DNA of 10,741 bases from assembly GCA_947575935.1 (NCBI GenBank), contig CANPPM010000071.1, positions 1 to 10,741 on the forward strand, written 5' to 3'. This DNA comes from an uncultured Butyricicoccus sp. Its GTDB lineage: Bacteria > Bacillota > Clostridia > Oscillospirales > Butyricicoccaceae. The translations under genes and the position numbers were made by a program. The notes below the pieces were generated by a model. That model searched no databases. It was not told the origin of the DNA and saw only the letters and a program-made list of their open reading frames with translations. Position 1 is the first letter of the stretch; each line of letters starts with the position of its first letter. Positions 6,086-10,741 of this stretch are shown one piece after another.

Positions 6086-6194
6086 GATGCCGGTAAAAAA
6101 TCCCTGTACCATGGCGTGAATGAAATCACAGCTGCCGCCGCATATTTTTTATGCATCCCCCGGCTCTTCCTGCGGCGGCTGTCCTGCCGGCATC
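6086..6194 (+). ncRNA. Candidate cis RNA structure upstream of rbfA
   Basis: A 10-bp closing stem GATGCCGGTA/TGCCGGCATC (6086-6095 with 6185-6194, one G-U pair) encloses a 12-bp stem ACAG-CCGCCGCA/TGCGGCGG-CTGT (6128-6131 and 6135-6142 with 6171-6182, bulged CTG at 6132-6134). The two right arms are 2 nt apart, so the helices could stack. The 28-nt apical loop offers a competing hairpin GCATA/TATGC (6140-6144 with 6150-6154) that would break the inner stem. The structure ends 23 nt before the rbfA ribosome site. It matches no named riboswitch I know. Confidence 0.45.
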
Positions 6195-6229
6195 TTCGTC
6201 CGACTGCTAAAAGAATAGAGGAACTGAAA

Positions 6230-6610
6230 ATGGCAAACAATCGAACCCAACGCATTTCCGAGGAGGTCCTGCGCGCCCTTGCCAGCGCCATCCGCTCGGT
6301 CAAAGATCCGCGCCTGCAAAACGGCTTGGTATCCATCACCCGGTGCGAGGTGACGGGCGACCTGCGCTATGCAAAGGTCTTTATCTCCGTCCTTGGCTCA
6401 GAAGACGACGCCAAGGAAGTCATGCGCGGGCTGAAATCGGCCTCCGGCTGGCTTCGTCGTGAGGTCGGCAGCCGTGTCCAGCTGCGCTATGCGCCCGAAC
6501 TGGTGTTTACGCTCGATCATTCCATCACGCACGGCGCACACATTTCCGAAGTCCTGCACCGGCTCGACCGGGAAGGCAAGCTTGGGGAAAGCGAGGAAGA
6601 CGAGGCATGA
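6230..6610 (+). CDS. rbfA: 30S ribosome-binding factor RbfA
   Basis: RbfA is a small KH-fold protein that binds near the 5' end of 16S rRNA during late 30S assembly and is tied to cold adaptation in E. coli. The 126 residues are typical. Conserved parts are RISEEVLRALASAI (8-21), VKDPRL (24-29), VSITRCEVTGDLRYAKVFIS (34-53), the AxG KH kink ASG (71-73), LRREVGSRVQLRYAPELVF (75-93) and the LDHSI segment. An acidic tail (ESEEDEA) ends it. The ATG at 6230 is chosen over an in-frame start at 6116 because GAGG (6218-6221) sits 8 nt before it and MANNRTQRI is family-like. Its stop overlaps the nrnA start (ATGA, 6607-6610). Confidence 0.95.
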   Translation: MANNRTQRISEEVLRALASAIRSVKDPRLQNGLVSITRCEVTGDLRYAKVFISVLGSEDDAKEVMRGLKSASGWLRREVGSRVQLRYAPELVFTLDHSITHGAHISEVLHRLDREGKLGESEEDEA

Positions 6611-7575
6611 ATGTAACCGTACGGCAGGCGGCTGAGGCGCTTCGCGGCGCCGACCGTTTTCTGATCCTGACCCACCGCAGGCCGGACGGCGACACTACCG
6701 GCTGTGCCGGGGCGCTGTGCCGCAGCCTGCGCGCAATGGGCAAAACCGCCTATGTCCTTGAAAACCCCGATTTGACCCCACGCTACGCCAACCTGACAGC
6801 GCCCCTGGCCGCACCTGCAGACTTTGCCCCCGGCTATCTCCTCTCAGTCGATGTAGCGGCGGAAAATATGCTGACCGACAATGCAGCCGGCTTCGCAGGC
6901 CGGATTGATCTGGTCATCGACCACCACCGCTCCAACCCGATGTTCGGGACGTACAATCTGGTCCGGCCCGAAGCCGGGGCATGCGCCGAAATCATTTACG
7001 ATATCATCCTAGCGTTGGGCGTCCCGCTAACGCAGCAGATTGCCGAGCCTCTGTATGTCGCCGTTTCCACCGACACCGGCTGTTTTAAATTCTCCAATAC
7101 CACCGTGCATACACACGAGGTGGCGGCAGCTTGCCTTGGTACCGGGCTGGACTGCGGCGAACTCAACCGCAGGCTTTTCGAAGTCAAGCGTTGGCAGCGC
7201 CTCCAGATGGAACAGCTGATGATCAAAACGATGGAATTCTACCATGACCGGCGCATTGCCGTAGCGCTGCTGCGGCGCGACGACCTTGACCGCGTTGGCG
7301 CAACCGAGGATGACTTGGATTCAATCTCCGCCTTGCCCCGCATGATCGAGGGCGTACAGGCCGGCCTGACGCTCACCGAAAACAAAAACGGTACGATACG
7401 CGTTTCGGTACGCACGACCAAAGAAGTCGACGCCTCTGCTATCTGCCGCAGCTGTGGCGGCGGCGGCCATCTGCGCGCGGGCGGCGCGACATTCCCGGCA
7501 GGCGTCAGCCTGGATGAAGCCAAGCGGCAGGTGCTGGCCGCGGCGGAGGAAGCTTATCATGAAAGCGGCCTCTGA
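6607..7575 (+). CDS. nrnA: DHH-family phosphoesterase, NrnA-type (nanoRNase / pAp phosphatase)
   Basis: The 322-residue protein has the DHH plus DHHA1 layout of bifunctional oligoribonuclease/PAP phosphatases, which degrade 2-5 nt RNAs and, in several members, 3'-phosphoadenosine 5'-phosphate or cyclic dinucleotide products. Metal-binding motifs are visible: THRRPDGDT (22-30; H23, D27, D29), SVDVA (D82), the signature DHH (105-107) and STDTGCFKFSN (154-164; D156). The DHHA1 substrate motif is GGGGHLRAGGA (284-294). Start ATG at 6607 overlaps the rbfA stop by 4 nt, and GAGGAAGA (6593-6600) is 6 nt upstream. The substrate among small RNA, pAp and pApA cannot be settled from sequence. This position between rbfA and truB is common in Firmicutes. 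Confidence 0.92.
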   Translation: MNVTVRQAAEALRGADRFLILTHRRPDGDTTGCAGALCRSLRAMGKTAYVLENPDLTPRYANLTAPLAAPADFAPGYLLSVDVAAENMLTDNAAGFAGRIDLVIDHHRSNPMFGTYNLVRPEAGACAEIIYDIILALGVPLTQQIAEPLYVAVSTDTGCFKFSNTTVHTHEVAAACLGTGLDCGELNRRLFEVKRWQRLQMEQLMIKTMEFYHDRRIAVALLRRDDLDRVGATEDDLDSISALPRMIEGVQAGLTLTENKNGTIRVSVRTTKEVDASAICRSCGGGGHLRAGGATFPAGVSLDEAKRQVLAAAEEAYHESGL

Positions 7576-8479
7576 ATATCATGGTATTCTGATCGTTGAC
7601 AAGCCGGCAGGTTTTACTTCACACGATGTAGTTGCCAAACTGCGCGGCATATTCCAGACCCGCCGCATCGGTCATGGCGGCACGCTTGACCCGATCGCAA
7701 CCGGCGTACTGCCGGTGTTCATTGGCGGGGCGACCAGAGCCGCTGATTTTGCCGCTGCCCAGGATAAATCCTACCGTGCAGGTTTTACCCTAGGCGTGGC
7801 AACCGACACCCAGGACATCACCGGCTCCATCATACAGCGCGCCGCGCGCCGCGCCGGCGCGGAAGAGATCCAAACGGCGCTGCGCGCGTTTGAAGGGCGC
7901 CAGGCACAGCTCCCCCCCATGTACTCGGCCGTGCAGGTTGGTGGGAAACGGCTGTACGAACTCGCCCGGAAAGGGATTGAGATCGAACGGCCAGAGCGGG
8001 AAATCTTTCTCTCAGCGCTTGCGCTGACGGATTTTGATGAGGCCGCACAGACAGGCACGCTTGCGCTTACCTGCTCCAAGGGAACTTATGTACGCACCGT
8101 CATACACGACCTGGGCATCCGCTTGGGTACCTTCGCGGCGATGCACAGCCTGGTGCGTACCCGCTCCGGTATCTTTGCTCTTGAGGACGCCGTTTCGCTT
8201 GCACAGATACAGCAGGCAGCGGACAGCGGTCAGCTTGCGCGGCTGCTCCGACCGACCGATTCACTTTTTTCCGCCTATCCGGCCGTCACACTGGATAGCC
8301 ACGGCTGGGAGCGGGCACAGAATGGCGCGTTCATCAGTCCTGCGCATGCGGAAAACTGCCCGCAGGAATGCGGCGCGCTTTGCCGCGTCTATTATGACGG
8401 CGTATTTCGTCTGCTTGGCCGCGTCGACACCCTGCAAAAGGGCGGGCTTGCCCTTTTTGTCCATAAAAACTTTCGATAA
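7559..8479 (+). CDS. truB: tRNA pseudouridine(55) synthase TruB
   Basis: TruB makes pseudouridine 55 in the T-loop of elongator tRNAs. The 306-residue product carries ILIVDKPAGFTSHDVV (10-25), the catalytic motif GHGGTLDPIATGVLP (38-52, nucleophile Asp44), the pocket segment QLPPMYSAVQVGGKRLYELA (117-136) and CSKGTYVRTVIHDLG (172-186). A C-terminal stretch of about 60 residues (QNGAFI to ALFVHKN) fits the small PUA-like domain. A longer in-frame start at 7454 is rejected because it only reads through nrnA. GGAGGAAG (7545-7552) lies 6 nt before the ATG at 7559. It overlaps nrnA by 17 nt, implying coupled translation. A 163-nt spacer separates it from ribF. Confidence 0.97.
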   Translation: MKAASEYHGILIVDKPAGFTSHDVVAKLRGIFQTRRIGHGGTLDPIATGVLPVFIGGATRAADFAAAQDKSYRAGFTLGVATDTQDITGSIIQRAARRAGAEEIQTALRAFEGRQAQLPPMYSAVQVGGKRLYELARKGIEIERPEREIFLSALALTDFDEAAQTGTLALTCSKGTYVRTVIHDLGIRLGTFAAMHSLVRTRSGIFALEDAVSLAQIQQAADSGQLARLLRPTDSLFSAYPAVTLDSHGWERAQNGAFISPAHAENCPQECGALCRVYYDGVFRLLGRVDTLQKGGLALFVHKNFR

Positions 8480-8494
8480 CCCCTGCGCAGATCC

Positions 8495-8588
8495 TCTGTA
8501 AAACAGATCATTATGGTTTTCCGTCCACATCCCCGGACGGAGCACAGTGGCCCCGCCGGAACGGGCATGCCGTCCTGACGGCTGTTCC
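8495..8588 (+). promoter_or_regulatory. Hairpin cluster in the truB-ribF gap
   Basis: Three stems occur in series. TCTGT/ACAGA (8495-8499 with 8503-8507, AAA loop) is followed by an interrupted U-rich stretch (ATTATGGTTTT). CCGTCC/GGACGG (8521-8526 with 8535-8540, 8-nt loop) is next, extended by a T-A pair. Last, GGAAC/GTTCC (8558-8562 with 8584-8588) encloses the near-perfect palindrome GCCGTCCTGACGGC (8569-8582). GCCGGAAC occurs at 8555-8562 and again at 8595-8602. There is no strong terminator and no clear promoter, so ribF is probably still co-transcribed, perhaps at reduced level. Confidence 0.4.
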
Positions 8589-8642
8589 CGAAAAGCCGGA
8601 ACCGTCGGGCCGCGGCACAAAAGGAAAAGGGAGAGAACGACC

Positions 8643-9548
8643 ATGGTAGATAATTCACGTCCCCGCGCCATTGCGCTGGGGTATTTTGACGGCGTGCATC
8701 TGGGCCACCGCGCCCTGATGGAGCGGGCGGTGCAGCGTGCACGGGAATTTGACGGCGTGGCATCGGTATTCACCTTTGACGTACATCCAAATGCCGCCAT
8801 GACTGGCCGCCCTGTCCCCTTGTTGACCGCTGCTGAATACCGCGCCGAAGAAATCAAACTGCTTGGCGGGGTGGACGAGGTGATTTTCGGCCAGTTTGAC
8901 CGCCTGCGCACCATGGATTGGCGCGATTTCATCCATACGCTTCTCGTCGGGGAGTTTGGCGCGCGTTATATTATTACCGGTTTCAATAACCGCTTCGGCT
9001 ATCAGGGGCGCGGGACTCCCGAGGGGCTTGCGGAAGAGTGCGCTAAAATCGGTATTGGCTATGACCGGATCGAGGATATCCGCATTGACGGCATCACCGT
9101 CTCTTCGACCTATATCCGCGGGCTGATTGCCGAAGGGGATATGGAGCGCGCTGCGGCTTTCCTCGGGCATCCATATACCATCACCGGGCATGTTGAGCAT
9201 GGACGTTCCGTCGGCCATAAAATGGGGATTCCTACCGTCAATCTGCCGCTTCCACGCGAGATGGCGCTGCCACCCTACGGTGTGTATGCGGCGCAGGTTC
9301 GGTTTGATGGTAAAAGCTATCCGGCAGCAACCAATATTGGTGAAAAACCGACCTTTGTCGATGGCGGAGCACCGACGATTGAACCGCATTTGCTTGACTT
9401 CAGCGGCGACCTATACGGTAAGCGCATTCATGTGGAGCTTCACAAATTTCTGCGCCCGGAGCGTGCATTTTCCTCGATTGACGAGCTCAAAACTGCCATT
9501 GCGCTGAACGTCCGTCAGACTCGTGATTTTTTCAGCGGCTCCGTTTAA
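8643..9548 (+). CDS. ribF: Bifunctional riboflavin kinase / FAD synthetase RibF
   Basis: RibF phosphorylates riboflavin to FMN and adenylates FMN to FAD. The 301-residue protein has the N-terminal nucleotidyltransferase domain with ALGYFDGVHLGH (11-22), VFTFDVHP (42-49), ITGFNNRFG (111-119) and SSTYIR (154-159). The C-terminal flavokinase domain has GHVEHGRSVGHKMGIPTVNL (182-201, including PTxN), GVYAAQV (213-219), NIGEKPTF (231-238) and EPHLLDFSGDLYGK (247-260). The ATG at 8643 is chosen over one at 8547 because a GGGAGAG-type site sits just upstream and the extra 32 residues are unlike the family. Its N-terminus is somewhat shorter than in B. subtilis, starting nearly at the first strand. 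Last gene before the terminator. Confidence 0.96.
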   Translation: MVDNSRPRAIALGYFDGVHLGHRALMERAVQRAREFDGVASVFTFDVHPNAAMTGRPVPLLTAAEYRAEEIKLLGGVDEVIFGQFDRLRTMDWRDFIHTLLVGEFGARYIITGFNNRFGYQGRGTPEGLAEECAKIGIGYDRIEDIRIDGITVSSTYIRGLIAEGDMERAAAFLGHPYTITGHVEHGRSVGHKMGIPTVNLPLPREMALPPYGVYAAQVRFDGKSYPAATNIGEKPTFVDGGAPTIEPHLLDFSGDLYGKRIHVELHKFLRPERAFSSIDELKTAIALNVRQTRDFFSGSV

Positions 9549-9715
9549 GCTGCATTTCTAATCGCTCCCGCCGGCATCTATGGCAAAGCCGGGGATCTAT
9601 TTCAACATTGCAGGGGGACCGCCGGTGCAGCACCCTGAAATGAAGAATGCCCACCTGATAAAAGGCGTAAAAACATCATTGCTTTGGCGTGTTGAAAATC
9701 CTTTTGCAGATATAA
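9549..9715. other. ribF 3' region, no gene seen
   Basis: No open frame with a ribosome site is present. A stem CCGGC/GCCGG (9571-9575 with 9588-9592, extended by two further G-C pairs past a bulge) and GGTG/CACC around CAG lie here without a U-run. The 10-mer GCCGGCATCT (9570-9579) also occurs in the right arm of the structure upstream of rbfA (6186-6195). Confidence 0.45.
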
Positions 9716-9760
9716 AAAGACCGAGAATTCTGATAACAGATTCCCGGTCTTTGCTTTTTC
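9716..9760. terminator. Strong bidirectional intrinsic terminator
   Basis: AAAGACCG (9716-9723) pairs with CGGTCTTT (9745-9752). Past one A/C mismatch, GAAT/ATTC (9725-9728 with 9740-9743) continues the stem, with an 11-nt loop. GCTTTTTC follows on the + strand. On the - strand the hairpin is followed by TTTTTATAT, so it can also stop transcripts of the converging hydrolase gene. It lies 167 nt after the ribF stop and is the only convincing full terminator in the window, supporting co-transcription from rimP to ribF. Confidence 0.9.
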
Positions 9761-10063
9761 TACTGTCGTTTGACCATTCCCCCGCGTCGAAGAGGCTGGA
9801 TATTTTCAAATATTGGGCTTGGGCGCTCCCTGCTTGGGTGACTCTAAAGCGCTGCTCCAGTGCAGCCTGCGCATGCGGAACGCCGCAGCGTTTCACGTGG
9901 AAGCTAGGTGAGAAACAGGCATCCTACCGCACGGGCTTTATGGCTGCTGGGGGATAGAACCGAACCGCAGAGGACGGCATGAGTTGGGCCACAGATGGCG
10001 CTATGCCCCCAGCAGGGCTGTGCATGCGGCATCGTCCGGCAGGGCGTATGGATCCCGCCCGGC
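9761..10063. other. 303-nt convergent intergenic region, no gene seen
   Basis: Open frames on both strands cross this region or the terminator but lack ribosome sites and family-like sequence, so I do not call them. Small GC-rich dyads occur (GCGG/CCGC around AACG near 9876-9887, GCTGC/GCAGC near 9852-9867). The one notable element is the long inverted repeat at 9944-10015. Confidence 0.5.
9944..10015 (-). repeat. 14-bp inverted repeat downstream of the hydrolase gene
   Basis: CTGCTGGGGG (9944-9953) is the exact reverse complement of CCCCCAGCAG (10006-10015). ATAG/CTAT (9954-9957 with 10001-10004) extends the stem to 14 bp with a single bulged G at 10005. The loop is 43 nt. It begins 48 nt past the hydrolase stop, in that gene's expected 3' untranslated region, but no U-run follows on either strand. 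It may be a 3'-end stability hairpin or a genome-dispersed palindrome. Confidence 0.7.
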
Positions 10064-10741
10064 CTACTCTGAAAAACGTTCGGACGGCGGCTGAGGGTTC
10101 TCCAGCCCGACGCCGTACAGCTCGGGACGCCGGTTACGGCGGGGGGTTGGGTCGTTCTGGCTGAGATCCAGCAGGATTTCCAGCGTACCTTCTTCTTCGC
10201 CCAATGCGCCCAGACATTCGCCAGTGGGGGCGAAGGCCGCGCTGCCGCCGGTGAACACCTTGGGGGAGGTTTGGGTGCAGCCCAGTACCGGGACGCCGTT
10301 TTCGATTGCCCGCGCGGCAAGCAGGGTGCGCCAGTGTAGGGCCTTATAAGCGCCGCGGGTCCACCCGGCGGGAACGACGAAGAAATCGCATTCCTGCCGT
10401 GTAAAAAGCTCCGGGAAGCGCAGTTCATAGCAGCAGGCGAGCCCCATGCGTCCCCACGGCGTTTCTACCGGGGCAAAGGGGGTATTTCCGGCCTGATAAT
10501 CGCGGGATTCCTGCCAGCGGAACGCGTCATATAAATGCGTTTTGCGGTGTGCCGCCGCCAGGGCGCCCGCACTGTTGATGGCCAGGATCGTATTATAAGG
10601 GCGCCTGAAAGGGAGATCTGAGCGCTCGGTCATACCGCAGACCAGCCATAGCCCGTATGTCCGCGCCAAGGTGCGCAGTGCCTCTGAAAACGGGCCATAG
10701 AGCGGCTGCTGTTCGCTCCGTTCCCCCTGTTGTTCCGGATA
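10064..10741 (-). CDS. Carbon-nitrogen hydrolase, nitrilase superfamily (5' end outside window)
   Basis: The - strand frame is open from the window edge to a TAG at 10064-10066, giving about 225 C-terminal residues of a family usually about 260-280 long. Visible motifs are GLWLVCGMTER, RPYNTILAI, the catalytic-Lys segment HRKTHLYDAF, the catalytic-Cys segment GLACCYELRFPELF (the Cys before YELRFPE), VVPAGW, HWRTLLAARAIEN and the closing RRPELYG. The catalytic Glu should lie just beyond the edge. These enzymes hydrolyse amides or nitriles. The CYELRFPEL form resembles omega-amidase/Nit2-like members, but the substrate cannot be named. A TTG at 10669 could start an ORF, but the frame upstream (PLYGPFSEALRTLA) is family-like, so the true start is further out. 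It converges on the rimP operon. Confidence 0.9.
   Translation of the reverse strand, partial: YPEQQGERSEQQPLYGPFSEALRTLARTYGLWLVCGMTERSDLPFRRPYNTILAINSAGALAAAHRKTHLYDAFRWQESRDYQAGNTPFAPVETPWGRMGLACCYELRFPELFTRQECDFFVVPAGWTRGAYKALHWRTLLAARAIENGVPVLGCTQTSPKVFTGGSAAFAPTGECLGALGEEEGTLEILLDLSQNDPTPRRNRRPELYGVGLENPQPPSERFSE

Larger units (their letters stand above)
5921..6229 (+). other. 309-nt structured infB-rbfA spacer without a gene
   Basis: No open frame here has both a ribosome site and a recognisable product. A frame fused upstream of rbfA (from 6116) lacks a ribosome site and family-like sequence. The spacer consists largely of inverted repeats: AGCCTTT/AAAGGCT (5941-5947 with 5971-5977, 23-nt loop), the large palindrome at 5996-6062, AACACGTGTT (a 10-bp palindrome at about 6067-6076), and the nested stems at 6086-6194. 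None ends in a U-run, so read-through into rbfA is expected. Confidence 0.6.

Noticed and set aside
6116..6229. N-terminal extension of rbfA
   Set aside because: No ribosome site at 6116, sequence is translation of the paired spacer, and the 6230 ATG has a good site and a typical RbfA start.
9580..9957. 125-codon + strand open frame after ribF
   Set aside because: Runs straight through the intrinsic terminator and the inverted repeat, has no ribosome site and no family-like segments.
9855..10015. Possible tRNA or tRNA remnant (GGTTCGGTTC on the - strand)
   Set aside because: No proper 5-bp T-stem, no anticodon arm and no acceptor stem could be drawn.
10064..10669. Complete hydrolase starting at the TTG at 10669
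   Set aside because: The frame continues upstream to the window edge with family-like residues, and the N-terminal part including the catalytic Glu would be missing.
1..10741. CRISPR array, insertion sequence, prophage or toxin-antitoxin genes
   Set aside because: No regularly spaced repeats, transposase, integrase or small toxin-like pairs were found on either strand.

Overview
The window carries a nearly complete copy of the conserved bacterial operon for ribosome assembly and transcription: rimP, nusA, rnpM (ylxR), rplGA (ylxQ), infB, rbfA, nrnA, truB, ribF. All nine genes are on the + strand. Gene order (rnpM and an L7Ae protein between nusA and infB; a DHH phosphoesterase between rbfA and truB; ribF last), the AGGAGG-type ribosome binding sites and the GC-rich coding sequence point to a Firmicute of class Clostridia, probably a gut-type Oscillospirales member. 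That placement rests on gene order and protein style, not on a search.

Layout. Positions 1-110 look like the last 35 codons of an AT-rich membrane-protein gene. An AT-rich stretch with no convincing gene follows. An extended -10 promoter at 351-379 and a GNRA-capped leader hairpin at 410-431 precede rimP (469-933). After a 268-nt structured gap come nusA (1202-2452), rnpM (2464-2748) and rplGA (2738-3364). A 105-nt gap with two hairpins leads to infB (3470-5920). A 309-nt gap that is largely base-pairable separates infB from rbfA (6230-6610). rbfA overlaps nrnA (6607-7575), and nrnA overlaps truB (7559-8479). A 163-nt gap precedes ribF (8643-9548). A strong bidirectional terminator (9716-9760) closes the operon. 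On the - strand, converging on it, is the C-terminal three quarters or so of a nitrilase-superfamily hydrolase (10064 to beyond the right edge), with a 14-bp inverted repeat just past its stop.

The genes act together as follows. RimP and RbfA mature the 30S subunit, IF2 (infB) starts translation and TruB makes the tRNA T-loop pseudouridine. NusA controls pausing, termination and antitermination, including on rRNA. RnpM and the L7Ae protein bind structured RNA (RNase P RNA and K-turns in characterised relatives). NrnA clears the shortest RNA fragments. RibF makes FMN and FAD and is a common passenger at the operon end.

I found no mobile element, CRISPR array, rRNA, tRNA or defence system, and no clearly new protein system. 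The most unusual features are the expanded, palindrome-rich spacers between otherwise tightly packed genes, above all infB-rbfA and rimP-nusA, and a basic, low-complexity tail of about 105 residues that doubles the L7Ae protein. All stems were paired by eye; no folding energies were computed.
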